64,000 nt of DNA from Zhengitettix transpicula (GCA_037074705.1 CM073593.1:103563738-103627737); one strand, 5' to 3'; positions 12,070 to 23,606 are shown, counted from the first letter of the stretch. Numbers and translations: made by a program. The notes: generated by a model from the letters alone, not told the origin.

Positions 12070-12606
12070 TTTTTTTTTTAGGTGCAGACAGGCTACATGA
12101 GGGTAATCCACATAGTGGCAACTCCCCTCTTATAGCATAGGAAAGGGGGGTTGCGGAAGGGTAGAGGAAAGTAGCCAAGGGTTAACTAGGGGCCCCCGGG
12201 CTATGGTTTAAGGATCCTATCCGGCAATTCGCCTAAAAGTAATGCAGGGAAAACCCTATAAAAACCTGTATCAGGTAGGTCGGGCATTGGGTACTTGTCC
12301 CGCGCCCTTCCGATGGCGGGAGAGGAGTTTGCTGTGGGGTCGCAGCTATGCCCTCGACGTGCCTTGACCAGTTTTTTAGGCAGCTGGCCGACTATTCCAA
12401 TAGGAATAGCGGACAACTTTTACCGTATACCCAAGGTCTGCGACCCCGGAACATACACCTCTCAAAACAGTTCAAGGTTCCTCGGCATGTGGGAACCTTA
12501 GTTCAAAAACACCCCAGAGAGATGTGAGAGCATCCCCAAAGGTAACCCCCGCCAGAGCTCTCTGGGAAGGTTCACCTGCGAGAGAATCCTCTCGCAGGCT
12601 TCCTTG
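12070..12606 (-). mobile_element. R1 retroposon, full-length form A
   Basis: Read on the minus strand, from the head hairpin (CCTGCGAGAGGATTCTC... arms at 12,575-12,598) to the poly(A) tail, seen as poly-T at 12,070-12,079. The head ends in AAGGAAGCC, as in the copy at 7,701, which defines the 5' boundary of the family. Confidence 0.85.
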
Positions 12607-13380
12607 TTTGCATACAATATTATAGAAAAGCTTATATATATTTCAAAAAATCAATTAACGAGCCTACAAGTGGGAAATAATTAACTGTAATTAATATAAA
12701 AATAACAAATGTTGTATAGATGCCTTTTTCAAATATGAATGGAATTTATTTCCTGTAGTTTCAATTCAAAATAAAATATGGGAGTGTTATTTATGAAAAG
12801 GTGTGAGGGTTTTATTTTTTACGGAAACAGTTATAATTATAAGGGAAAGTGATTCGTTAATGTGTCATTACTTAAAAAAATTATAAGGTAATTTAAATAT
12901 TTAAACACAAATTTGGCTTAAGTGTGTTGGAGGGAAAAATAATTAATTGTTTTCTGTGGTAAAAAAAAATTACCATGCTCATTATTATATATATGACGAT
13001 GTTCGTCCTTGATATTGTTTAAATCTCCCGTAGAATATCTATTACTTCCTTTTTCTTCCCTTTGTCATCCCTTCTGTACGATTTTAATTTTTATGACCTT
13101 TTATGCGTCTCATCCCCTAATGTCGTATTGCAGTTAAAGACTTGCGATACTCAGGCTAACTCTTTTCTACTTCAGCCTCCTAAAGAAACTATTAATGGAA
13201 CGCAAGAACAGCTCACACGCACATGTGGCTTCGATATCTCAATCTTTAACTTTCCCGGGGAAAAATTAACAATCACTTCTCACAGGATTCGTAGAAAGAC
13301 ACGGACAAGCAGGCTTCGTTTCTTTAACCTACTCCCAGTCACAACAGTTCGTCTATTTATTTTTATTCACCTTCCAGGGC
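12607..13380. other. AT-rich intergenic sequence
   Basis: Nothing recognised. A short reading frame extends from here into the next R1 copy but is mostly repeat sequence. Confidence 0.5.
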
Positions 13381-13819
13381 GCTCCGTTTTTGAACTAAGG
13401 TTTCCACAAGTCGAGGCACCTCGGCCTGTTCTGAGAGGTGTATGTTCCGGGGTCACAGACCTTGGGAATACGGTAAGAGTTGTTCGCTGTTCCCATTGGA
13501 ACAGTCGGCCAGCTGCCTCATAAACTGGTCGAGGTACGGAGAAAGGAATGCTGCGACCCCACAGCAAACTCTCCTCCCGCTATCGGAAGGGCGTGGGACA
13601 AGTACCCAATGCCCGACCAGGTTTTTCTAGGGTTTTCCCTGCATTTCTTTAGGCGAATGCCGGGTAGGATCCTTAAAATATAAACCGGGGGCCCTAGTTC
13701 AGCCTTGGCTACCTTCCTCTACCCTTCCGCATCCCCCCTTTCAAATCCCTTCCTATGCTATTAAAGGGGAGTTGCCTCCATGTGGATTACCCTCATGTAG
13801 CCTGTTGCCCTAAAAAAAA
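13381..13819 (+). mobile_element. R1 retroposon, 5'-truncated form A
   Basis: Starts within the body (TCCGTTTTTGAACTAAGG) and ends TGTAGCCTGTTGCCC plus an A tail. It has a small deletion after ATGCCCGACC compared with other copies. Confidence 0.85.
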
Positions 13820-15124
13820 CCGATTTTCAGCTTCAAAGATCTGCTCATTGTATAGAAAGAGGTGAAAAAGAATATATTTATATATATATGAGTGTGTGTG
13901 TGACGTTGCATAATATCCCCCATTTATTCCTCCTTTCAAAGAGCAGCCTGAAAGAAATACTGCAAATGAGAATTGGTTCCTTCCAAGGCGCCGCCTCTTT
14001 TACGTCGTAACGTTCACCGTTAATGTTGGCCTTCCTTTTCTTTTCTTTCCCTATGGAAGGAGGAAAATAAGCAGCAGGATAAGAACAAAGAGAAGTGAGA
14101 ACAAAAAAGGCACTATTTCGAGAGAGAGCGAAAAAATGATCAACATAGTAACACGCTTGGAATACGGAAATTCACACACACACACACACACACAGCGTCG
14201 TTCTTGAGGACGCAAAGTCATCGTGACGTCACGTCGGCTGCTGCTGTCTGTCTCGTAAAAGCTGCTTAAGAAAGAATGCTTCAGCCAGCCGCTTATGAGG
14301 AGGATATGCAAATTGTTTACGGTGGCTAATGTTCAAGGACTTTGATGATACGTTCCAGAAATGACTTGCTATTTCCTGGTTCCTCGTCCTCTCACTCAAT
14401 TATTCTTCTTATTTAGCTTATTTTCGTTGCCATCATTATTAAACCATTTACAACACCTTCTCAGTCCTATTCTACCTTCCCCTCCCCCCCCCCACCGATA
14501 ATAGTGTTGAGATATTTGATTTAAAAATAATTATGGGGTGTTCCAGTGTCTGTAATAAAAGAAAATATGACGGAGTGGGGGAAAAAAAACTACGTTAGTC
14601 TTCAAAGGATAAAGTGTTAAAGAATCACGAGTCCGAATATTAAATAACGAAATAAACCTTCTAAATTAAAAACAAATAATTTTTTTTGATTATTTCAGAG
14701 TGTCACAAGGCTATCATAGCATCGGACTTCTCGATCCTGTTCGACCTCTGTCTGATTCATGAGCCACTTTATATCTTGCAACTACTTGCCCGAGGATGAT
14801 TTATCACACGAGAGTATTTTTAATTGCTGCAAAGTGATAAGAACATGACAAAATTAAATATAAATTTAGAAGAAGGTTGGTGACTCTGAGAGTTTTCCCC
14901 GAATAGAAAACAAGTAACTTCCTTGTTACCTCAACACCTTTACAGATTTTTTTTTTAATTTTCTACGTTTCCCATTCAATACCCAAAATCTTAAATTTTT
15001 CCATAGTTTTTTTTTTCGCAACTTTCAAACCCTTATTTATAACATCACCTTAATGAACCTAATTACTTTTGTTACAAAATAAATTAAATATCCAGTAAAT
15101 TTAATTAGTAACTTTTCTTCCTAC
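13820..15124. other. Intergenic sequence
   Basis: No gene recognised. It contains a short (CA)n at 14,172-14,193 and a GTGACGTCAC palindrome at 14,224-14,233. Confidence 0.5.
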
Positions 15125-16290
15125 TTGAAAACAAATCACCACGTTCCATTCTTTATTTTGGGGGACTTTGAAAACAAATTAATTAACTACGTACTTAATT
15201 TTTATTTACAAACCCTGTAAACAAGTCACAGGTTTGCTTCCGTTATTATTGGACTTCCTCAGCGTTAAGGAAAAACTAAATTTATTTAATTACTCACTTA
15301 TTATTTTTATCTCTTTATTACTTGAAAACAAATCACAACGTTTCATTCCTTTATTTATTTTGAGACTTCTTCATGTGCAATTATTACGAAATAAATGCTA
15401 CAGACAGTAAAAATCTTTATTCTTTTATTCACCTATTTTATTTTTGCACTTTAGAACAATCTTAATTATTGGAAATTTTCATGTGAAAATGAAAAAATAA
15501 ATTTAATTAATTATCTACTTATTTATTTTAATTTTTCATAATTTAAAACAATTCACAACGTTTCATTCCTTATTTTGAGACTTCTTCAGCTGCAATTGTT
15601 ACGAAATAAATGCTACAGCCAGTAAAAATCTTTATTCTTTTATTCACTTATTTTATTTTTTATTTGTGCACTTTAAAACAATCTTAATTATTGGAAATTT
15701 TCATGTGAAATTTAAAAAATAACTTTAATTAATTAGCTATTTATTTATTTTGATTTTTCAAAATTTAAAACGAATCACAACGTTTCATTCCTTTATTTTG
15801 AGACTTCTTCAGGTGCAATTATTACAAAATAAATGTTACAGCCTGTTAATAATTTATTATAATATTCACTTTTTTGATTTTCGCACTTTAAAACAATTCA
15901 CAACGTAACATTCCCTTTTATTGGACTTTTTCGTGTGATCATAAAAAATAAATTTAATTAATTATCTATTTATTTATTTTGAAGTTCATAATTTAAAACA
16001 AGTCTCAACGTTTCATTCATTATTTTAAGACTTCTTCAGGTGCAATGATTTAAAAATACATGCTGCAGCCAGTAAAACCTTTATTCTATTATTCCCTTTT
16101 TTTTATTTTCGCTCTTTAAAACAATTCTCGAGGTAACATTCCTTATTATTGGACCTGAAAATAAAAAAAAAATTAAATTAATTAGCTATTTATTTATTTT
16201 TGATGTTCGTAATTTAAAACAAATCACAATGTTTTATCCCTAATTATGGGACTTCTTCCAAAACACATGAAGTCTCAAAAATAAGGGATG
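15125..16290 (-). repeat. Tandem array, units of about 221-228 bp with a hammerhead-like module
   Basis: The landmark GAAACGTTGTG (minus strand) recurs at about 15,339, 15,559, 15,781, 16,009 and 16,230, with decayed half-unit copies near 15,142, 15,228, 15,904 and 16,128. On the minus strand each full unit reads GCACCTGAAGAA, a stem-loop starting GTCTC, then GATGAAACGTTGTG or a close variant. Near 16,235-16,257 the stem GTCCC/GGGAT is intact; near 16,268-16,292, on the plus strand, GTCTC/GGGAT is intact. CAC before the core can pair with GTG after it. Read as one decayed array of a hammerhead-like satellite; ribozyme activity is not shown. Confidence 0.75.
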
Positions 16291-17404
16291 AAACGATCCG
16301 ATTGGTTTTCAAATTTGAAAACAAAGAAGGAACTAATTAAATAAATGTTTTTCTGATATACTGACTATTGATTTTATTTCTTGATGATTAAAATGATTTT
16401 TTTGGGGGGAGGGGAGTTATTTTCGCCCTTTTCTCTCGATTTAAATCGAAATATATATTATTCACTATTTCATCGTCAGGGTTTCCGCGGGTCTCAGAAT
16501 TTAAACCGTATATTCTTTTAATATTTTAATATTTCGATTCAGAAATCTATTTTTTGGGGGGGGTGGGGGTTGATTTCTCACGAGTTCCGTTACAGCCGTC
16601 TGTTCTATGTTTCCGTAATTATATTATTTAATGTCGTTTCAGTCATCTTCAGCAGTTTTATGCAAGTCATTCTTTAGAAATTATAAACACGTGTGTTTTT
16701 TCGTCCTTTTTATTATTGGTGGAAAATATTTTATTTCTTTATTTTAAAAATCAACTGCAGTAGTAGTCGATGGTCTTACTTACCTAGGGAAGGCGGATGT
16801 GCTGTAAGTTAATGCGGTCTGAAACGCAATTCGTGGCAGATAATTAAGGCTGTCTTTTTTTGGGAGGGGGGAGATAGGGGAAGGGGTGTTCAATAAAGAG
16901 GAGTGAAAGAGAAAGGGAGACAGAGACCGAATAATAATAATAAAGGAAAGAACGGTATTAATATAGCCTCGCGGGTTCTGTACAGTAAAACTAATTAGAG
17001 CTGCACTTCAATCTGACGGCGTTCTTTTTGCGCCTTCATCTTTCCTGACAGGGCAGATTGTTTTAGTCGACCGACCGGTGTTTTGTACCTCCTCAATTTA
17101 CACACAAGAAAAACGCAACAAAATGAAGTTCCGTTAATTGACGACGCAGGTGATAATTGTCTAGAGAGTAAGGAGAAGAGGGGGGGGGGAATTGGAGGGT
17201 ACAAAAAAAACTTCATCATCAGCGGCGCTCGGTGTCTGATGAAAATGAGAGATAATGTAGACGGCTGCCAAACTGCCGACTGTCGTATCATATTCTGGAT
17301 CTGACGTGGCAGGTAAAGAGAGAGGGGGGGGGGGGAATATGTTTCCTGTCGACTCGGTCATTGGTCCGTTGGCTTTCCCAAAACCATAAAATGTACCACT
17401 ACAG
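16291..17404. other. Intergenic sequence with G-rich runs
   Basis: No gene recognised. G-runs lie near 16,555, 16,860 and 17,180. Confidence 0.5.
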
Positions 17405-17650
17405 ATACCGTTAATAGCATAGGAAGGGATGGAAAATGGGGGACGGTAGATCAGGGTTGCTTCGGGGCTGTTATTTAAGGATCCTACCCGGCTTAAACCT
17501 GAAAGTGATGCTGGGAAAATCATAGAGAAACCCTTATCTGGTAGGTCGGGCATTTGTTGGTGCTTGAACCACGCCCTTCCGATAACCTGAGATGAGTTTG
17601 CTGTGAGTGGACCGAATTCTAGGGCAGCTGGCCGACTGTTCCATTGAGAA
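17405..17650 (-). mobile_element. Old, diverged R1 fragment
   Basis: Matches the R1 body (TTAATAGCATAGGAAGGGAT, AAGGATCCTACCCGG, GGTAGGTCGGGCATT, GCAGCTGGCCGACTGTTCC) with many more differences than the other copies and no tail. It shows that the family has been active for a long time. Confidence 0.7.
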
Positions 17651-18249
17651 TAATTTGTTGACGGTGGTGGATTTCATATCTGGTTTCCGTTGGTCGGATG
17701 TTCCATAGATTGATTTTAAGAAAGTGTAGGATGGAAATAAAAAGGGGGAAAAATAACTGGAGTGAAGGAGGAAGATTGTATTGAAGAGGAAGTAGTTAAA
17801 AAGCCGACGTTTCGTCAACACTGGATAAGGACCTATGAATAATTTTCCCCAAGGCTAGGTTGGATGAAGTTGGGGGTTTTTCAAAGAAAGAAAAAGTTCT
17901 GGAGACGGAGCTGGAATTTATTTTTCTACTACCTCGTTCTTGGTCCGTTGTTTCCTATTTGAAACATTTTCCCCTTTTTCTGTTTCCAAAAAAAAAACTT
18001 CATTTAACCCATCCTTAACCTCCAGGGTCATATACAAAGAAAAAAAAAGAGTATTATTACAGGAAGATACTTTTTTTCCTTTCCCCCCCATCATTCTGGT
18101 CTACAGACATAGACACTGGAAACTCTACCTACAAATAGTAATACAGAAATATAGGTTAAACAGGTTATTTAGAGTAGGCAGAAGTAGGTCTATAATAAAC
18201 CCTTTTTGAATTTTTAAGTAACGTAAGAGAAGTTGAAATGAAAAAAAAA
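17651..18249. other. Intergenic sequence
   Basis: AT-rich with homopolymer runs. Nothing recognised. Confidence 0.5.
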
Positions 18250-18540
18250 TAAATTCTGATTGAAAATTAATAATAATAATAAAGATAGCGAAATGGAAGA
18301 CAAAATAAGTGGTAATATAAATACCACACAACGTTTATCGGATCCTTGTCCCCTTTCTTCAGGTACTACGAAGAGCCTAGAGCGACACAACTGCACTAGC
18401 CTGTTGACAAAACTCAGCGACATCCATAACTATGGATTTGAATCCGATCTCGGAGGATCCCAGGAACGTTGTGTGGTATTTGTATTATCACCTTTTTTTT
18501 GTCTATATGTGTTTATCTTTCTTATTTTTGATCCAGTAAT
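18250..18540. mobile_element. Inverted pair of Penelope-like element ends
   Basis: The left part (18,250-18,420, minus orientation) holds the end sequence of the element at 22,121-23,087, including TACCACACAACGTTT, GGATCC and TTTCTTCAGG. The right part (18,455-18,535, plus orientation) starts GGATCCCAGGAACGTTGTG and continues into the same tail (GTGGTATTTGTATTATCAC). Little remains between the two ends. Inverted terminal copies are a known feature of Penelope-like elements. Confidence 0.65.
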
Positions 18541-18580
18541 ATTTAAAAATTATTCTCACCTTAAGCTCACTTTACAGCAA

Positions 18581-18963
18581 TTTTTTTTTTTTTGGGGGGG
18601 GGGTAACAGGCTACATGAGGGTGATCCACATAGTGGCAACTCCCCTTTAATAGCATAGGAAAGGGATTTGAAAGGGGGGATGCGGAAGGGTAGAGGAAGG
18701 TAGCCAAAGATTAACTAGGGCCCCCGGGCTATAGTTTAAAGATCCCAACCGGCATTCGCCTAAAAGTAATGCAGGGAAAACCCTAGAAAAACCTCCATCA
18801 GGTAGGTCGGGCATTGGGTACTTGTCCCACGCCCTTCCGATAGCGGGAGAGGAGTTTTCTGTGGGGACGCAGCATTCCCTTCTCCGTGCCTCGACCCGTT
18901 TAGGAGGCAGCTGGCCGACTGTTCCAATGGGAACAGAGAACAACTCTTACTGTATACCCAAGG
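18581..18963 (-). mobile_element. R1 retroposon, 5'-truncated form A
   Basis: Poly-T at 18,581-18,593 marks the tail. The copy stops at 18,963 inside the body, just after the CTTGGGTATACAGTAAGAG region, so the 5' part is missing. Confidence 0.85.
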
Positions 18964-20214
18964 TAAAATTTCTTTAGCATTTTATCTATTTTGTTTTTAC
19001 TATTAACTGTCGTACTAACTTCTTTAAATTTAATTTTCATTGGCAAGCGAAATATTTCTATTACTTTTTCTTATTTTTAATAAATATCAAAACGCTTCCT
19101 GTAACTATTTCATCCGATAACCGTGTTTTTGGATCAGAGAAAGTATATGGTATCCTTATTTAAAAGCACCTGAAGAGAATCCAAAGCCGCTGTTGGAAAC
19201 ATGACGTAGTTCGTTCCTACCGGTTTTCTATTTTGTTCCCATTTTTCTGTTCTCTACCACTTTGGCTGTCTCCAATTATTTTTTTATTTTTCCAAAAAGA
19301 AAGAGGTGTGGAAAAGCTGCCCCCGGTTCACTGTCATCCCCTCCATAGTTAAACGTCGAGGGTCCGCATTCGATTACCAGCGCTCCAAAGGTAACGGTCC
19401 GTGAAATACCGCACAGTGTATCTTCCTGGGCCGTGCTTCAGCGCTAATTATGATTTCATTAAATGATGTCGATCTCCCACCGAGTACAACCGCCAACATT
19501 CCCTCCCCAGGCAGGCAGGAATTTGCGCTGTTGCGCCCCGCACGAGGTTTATTGGAGTGTACGCACTTCAAAGACGCCTGTTTGGACAAGTGCTTACTGC
19601 GTGGGAAGGCCCTCTCACAACTCAGCAGTTGCTATCAGAAACGATGTTATATTATTGTCAAGTGAGAGAGAGAGTGAGAGAGAGATGAAAAGAGAGTACG
19701 ATTACTGTCAGACAAATGCTGTTTGCATTTCGAGTGTTTGTCTGAGTTACCTGTTTGCATGGGACTGCAGAGTAAATAAATGTCATCGGAAGAGATAAAT
19801 ATTCCACAGACAACGCAGGAGGACAAACACAAGGAGAAAATATAAATGTCGGAAAGAAAATAAAATAAAATAAAATACATTTACATAGAGTGCTGTAAAG
19901 ACGCAAACGATTCAAGGAAGGAAAAAAGGAGGAGAGAAAAAAAAAGGTAACATGCTGCCACATGTTCAGAATTATTTGCAAAACATTTCTTGTTTCAAAC
20001 TCAAATTTGCTCCACCTCGAGGTGATGTTTGATTTGAAAGTGGGAAATGTTCCTGGTTTACTTCAACATGTCTGAATAAATTATATTATGATTTTTACTG
20101 ATTTATTGAAGCCTGGGACAAGTCAAATATGCTAATATAAATATAAAAATTAATTATCAGAACAATACAAATGCATCAACACCTATAAGAAAATACAAAT
20201 ATATATAACTCCTT
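18964..20214. other. Intergenic sequence with a moderate-GC block
   Basis: No gene identified. The block at about 19,310-19,640 is richer in GC and open in several frames on both strands. It may be a further dispersed repeat or unique host sequence; I see no splice or domain evidence. A short GA run lies near 19,665-19,685. Confidence 0.45.
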
Positions 20215-20457
20215 GGCTCGACCGCCCATGAAGGGTCTTGCCCCTACCGAGACGGCTGCCAGACTGTCATCTTACATGACACATTCTGGATTTAGGAGTG
20301 ACACCTGGTCAGAGTGTCGATTCTCCCACAGCCTTAACCCCAGTTTTCTTGACCAGGACGACCACAAACATCCACACCAATGCCGGGATTCGAACCCGGG
20401 GCCTCTGTGATGCGAGGCAATGACGCTGGTCACTACGCCACAGCAGGGCGACTATAT
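20215..20457 (-). mobile_element. tRNA-derived SINE
   Basis: Read on the minus strand from about 20,457, the head GCCCTGCTGTGGCGTAGTG contains an A-box-like TGGCGTAGTG. GGGTTCGAATCCCGG is a perfect B box. The body follows (GTCGTCCTGGTCAAGAAAAC, GAGAATCGACACTCTGACC, GTCACTCCTAAATCCAGAAT) and ends GTCGAGCCAAGGAGTT before an AT tail. Pol III boxes at the right spacing support a SINE. Fragments of the same family lie at 37,990-38,117, 39,002-39,118 and 39,818-39,960. Confidence 0.8.
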
Positions 20458-20721
20458 ACCACTGTGATCAAAAATTAAGGTGAAATTGTCATTTAAAACT
20501 CCCGGGGTATTAGGAAGGCAGGTAATTTTTTTCCCTAGGCTGGTAGGACTGTCTATAATATTTTCCAAGCGTCTGTTTGTTAAAATGTTTAATTATCTCA
20601 GAGTTACACGTGTGTGTGTTTTTGTAAACAACCAAAATTTTTCAATTTTTGCATTGGGGGTGATTTTGTTGAGCAAAGAACTTGCATCAAATTTTGTTTG
20701 CGAAAAGAATATTCTTGTGCG

Positions 20722-21467
20722 GACACGTTGAAGGCCTTTGGTGATCAAACTATGGCACGTTTATAAGTGGTACAACGAGTTCAAAGACGAACCTCGCGCG
20801 CTCTGGACGACCATCAACGTCTCCGACGAAGGCCACGTCCAAAAAATCGTAGATTTGTTGCTTGAAAATCGTCGATGGACAATTAGAGATCTCGCTGATG
20901 GTGTTGGAATATCATTTGGCTCAGCCCAAACCATTTTTAAGAATGTTTTGTGTCTCAAACGCGTCAAGTCTCGATTGGTGCCAAAAGCGTCGCGTTGATG
21001 TGTGTGAAACTTTGCTGTCTGACTGTCAGGACCACTTGAAATGCATCATTACCGGATTTACGCCTACGACCCTGAAACCACCGACCAATCCAGCGAATAT
21101 CAAGGTCATGTTGACAGTCGTGGTGTGGTGCACTGTGAATTCCTTCCGCCGGGCCAAACTGTCAACGAAGAATATTATTTGAGTGTTATGCGTCGTTTGC
21201 GTGAAGCTATTCGTCTGAAACTCTTGGTTCCTTCATCACGATAATGCACCACGTCACACTGCATTGGTTCTTGGCGACTCACATCGTTCCGCAACCACCG
21301 TATGCGACTTCTGGCTATTCAGCAAACTCAAACGGTCAATGCGGGGACGCCGTTTTGACACGATTGAGGAGATAAAAACCGAATCGAAGAAGGTCTTGAA
21401 GGCTATACCGGAAAAAGACTATTCCGACTGTTTCCAGGCTATCGTTCAAACAGCACCTCGACATCGT
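20722..21467 (+). pseudogene. Decayed mariner transposase
   Basis: Tc1/mariner transposase pieces in the right order but in shifting frames: N-terminal VYKWYNEFKDEPRA, the helix-turn-helix piece TIRDLADGVGISFGSAQTIF, then AYDPETTDQSS, GVVHCEFLPPGQTVNEEYY, RRLREAIR, LHHDNAPRHTA (second catalytic Asp), CDFWLFSKLKRSMRGRRF (third) and a C-terminal end. The part around the first catalytic Asp (ITGDE-type motif) is missing, as is the usual PPYSPDLAP segment. There are several frameshifts and stops, so it cannot be active. The 3' terminal inverted repeat is absent because Helitron end sequence follows. Confidence 0.9.
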
Positions 21468-21561
21468 TAAATCACTTCTTGACTCAATATTAATATAGAA
21501 TAAAATAATTTTTCTGGTTTATCTAAATAAGTACCCGGGCAACGCCGGGAATCTCAGATAG
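21468..21561 (+). mobile_element. Helitron H1 3' end
   Basis: AAATCACTTCTTGACT, TTAATATAGAATAAAAT and TACCCGGGCAACGCCGGG, ending CAGATAG, match the 3' end of the Helitron at 26,408-27,317. It follows the mariner coding remnant directly. Confidence 0.7.
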
Positions 21562-22120
21562 CGGATAAAAAAAATGAAAAACAGTGAATTCCTTTCGGAT
21601 TCTAAAATTCGTGTATTTGATGAAGCCCAGACAACAGTGTCTTTTACAGTGAGAACCACTGACTGCGCAAAAGGGATGTGTGGGGGGGTGAGAATAAGCT
21701 GATAAACAGTTGCGTGACTAGTCTTTGTTGTTTGTAAATGTCAGAGGTCCGTTATCGCCGAGGAAGGCGCTGAGACGTGCGACTTTCCCCCCCTGTGACG
21801 TAAGCTCCACACAACAACAACACTCGACTGACTAAACCGCGCGCCACAGTTCGTAGTATCTTATCACGCGAGGCTGGTCAGCAAAGTCTCGGGTGGCCCA
21901 TCAGGGTGAATCGCGGTCCTGCTTGATACGGGACGGCGTCAGATTCTGCTGGGTCGACGCTCGTATCAGGCATTCCAATGCTCACTCACGTTGCAGGAGC
22001 TTGAAAAGTTCTACGAATTAATTCATTTTATCAGCACATCCATGGATGGGATTTTAAAGACAGAGACACTGAGTTTGAAAATACCTAAAAATTTCTGCGG
22101 CTGACCCTGTTTCTTTTTTC
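21562..22120. other. Intergenic sequence
   Basis: Nothing recognised. Moderate GC at 21,830-21,990. Confidence 0.45.
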
Positions 22121-23087
22121 AACATTTATCATTAAAAATAATAATAATAAGGAGAAATATATTTCAAATACAGACTGAATTAGGTGATAATTACCATACA
22201 ACCTTTCTGGAACCTTTGTTCCTTTCTTCAGGTGTAGAAAAAATGTAAGAGCGATGACAAAATCCAAAAAAGGCCACTCGATTACCTCGGCCGCTACCAG
22301 ACAGCAAAACTCGACAGTTCTCAATGAACTTTTAAAACCAGTTAATGCGTTTAAAAGAGAAATATATTCTCTACAACTTCTTTTCTTTGACAAATTCCTC
22401 TACGACCGACCATTCTCGAGATATCGAGACCAAGTGATCTAAGGAATGCATCAGGAGGACTCGTCTTAGTCCAGCTCGTTAGCTTATAAAACTGTACTTG
22501 ATTAAAAACCCACAAGGACCCACTTACTTGACACCTACAGCAAACATTGTGTGTTGTTTACTAAATCTCTTGCTCTAATTGTAATTCCTGCTACATGGGG
22601 CGAACAAAACGTTCCCCTTATTACACGTATCAAGGAACATGTGTCTAATATCAAAGACAATCTGTAAGTCTCCAAACAAATCATCAATTCTAAACACACA
22701 TTCGATTGGCCAAAATGCTAAGATTTTAGTCGTTGCCCCCCAGCCAGGTACAATTCCAGAGATGCTTCACATTAAATCAAACATCACAGCTGTTAATGTA
22801 CAGACAGACAACTATGAAACTCAAGAATTGCTACGATCCCTTATTATTACGCTGAACCTCCTGTTGTCCCATTGTCGTTGATCCTTAAAGTTAGACTAAC
22901 CCCTTTGGCTGTCCCACTGTCGTCGCGTTTTCGTCGCTTTTGAGTTTTGTCTAGTGCAGTTGTGTCGCTCTAGGCTCTTCTTAGCACCTGAGGAAAGGGG
23001 ACAAAGACCCCCAAAAACGTTGTTGTATGGTTCTTTTTTTTTTGTCTGACTTGGCTATTTTTCTTATTCATTATTTTCAATCAGACG
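22121..23087 (+). mobile_element. Penelope-like element remnant with inverted ends
   Basis: The left end (22,121-22,260) is the inverted complement of the right end (22,960-23,087). Between them lies the C-terminal coding remnant at 22,580-22,880. The right end reads CTCTTCTTAGCACCTGAGGA, then GGGGAC/CCCC-type pairing, then AAAAACGTTGTTGTATGG, a hammerhead-like core at about 22,984-23,028. Penelope-like elements are known to combine a reverse transcriptase, a GIY-YIG endonuclease, terminal repeats in either orientation and hammerhead motifs. The reverse transcriptase has been lost here. Confidence 0.75.
22580..22880 (+). pseudogene. GIY-YIG endonuclease C-terminal fragment of a Penelope-like element
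   Basis: Frame-shifted pieces in order: CNSCYMGRTKRS (Cys-rich finger and GRT part of the GIY-YIG fold), LITRIKEHVSNIKDN (catalytic Arg helix, RxKEH), HTFDW, then NAKIL and EMLHIK with the conserved Glu. This order is characteristic of the Penelope-like GIY-YIG domain. At least two frameshifts separate the pieces, so it is dead. A second, shorter copy lies at 48,120-48,260. Confidence 0.7.
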
Positions 23088-23349
23088 TTAATTTTTTTTG
23101 TCATTTTAATTTCCGTAATGTTACACATTAAAAATGATCCTTGTGATAAATAATTATTAATTATTGTTTAAAACTGCATATGTTATAAATCGTAAGGTTT
23201 TGATTAGAAATTTTACAATATATTCGTCTATTTTCTAATTACGCTCTATGGTTAATTTATAATTATATATTTTTTTATCATTATTATGTTTTATTTAGGG
23301 TCGCATAAACTTTAAGGTCTTTATCGACCTGTTACAATAACATATATAC
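23088..23349. other. AT-rich spacer
   Basis: Nothing recognised. Confidence 0.5.
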
Positions 23350-23500
23350 GTTTTAATGAATAAGAAAGGTAGCCAATTGAGACAAAAAAAAGAAGTAAAT
23401 ACCACACAACAACGTTTCTGGGATCCTTTGTTCCTTGCGTCAGGTGCTAAGAAGAGCCTTGAGCGACACAACTACACTTGTCAGTTGACAAAACTCAAAA
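23350..23500 (-). mobile_element. Single Penelope-like element end
   Basis: Minus-strand copy of the element end: TACCACACAACAACGTTTCTG, GGATCCTTTGTTCC, then CAGGTGCTAAGAAGAGCC. On the minus strand it reads GCACCTGACGCAAGG... GGATCCCAGAAACGTTGTTG, again the hammerhead-like order. Confidence 0.65.
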
Positions 23501-23552
23501 GCATTTATTTTTTAAATTATATATACATTTATATAAAGCTATTTACACGTTG

Positions 23553-23557
<5 letters not shown>

Positions 23558-23600
<43 letters not shown>
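23558..23600. repeat. (AT)n microsatellite
   Basis: About 21 TA units. Confidence 0.9.

Positions 23601-23606
<6 letters not shown>

Noticed and set aside
20373..20457. Possible tRNA gene with perfect B box
   Set aside because: The cloverleaf is incomplete and the sequence continues into a SINE body shared with three other loci. It is a SINE head, not a tRNA gene.
20480..20731. Plus-strand frame before the mariner remnant as an intact transposase start
   Set aside because: Only the last part (AFGDQTMAR-like) fits mariner, in another frame. The rest has no recognisable transposase motif, so no intact N terminus is present.
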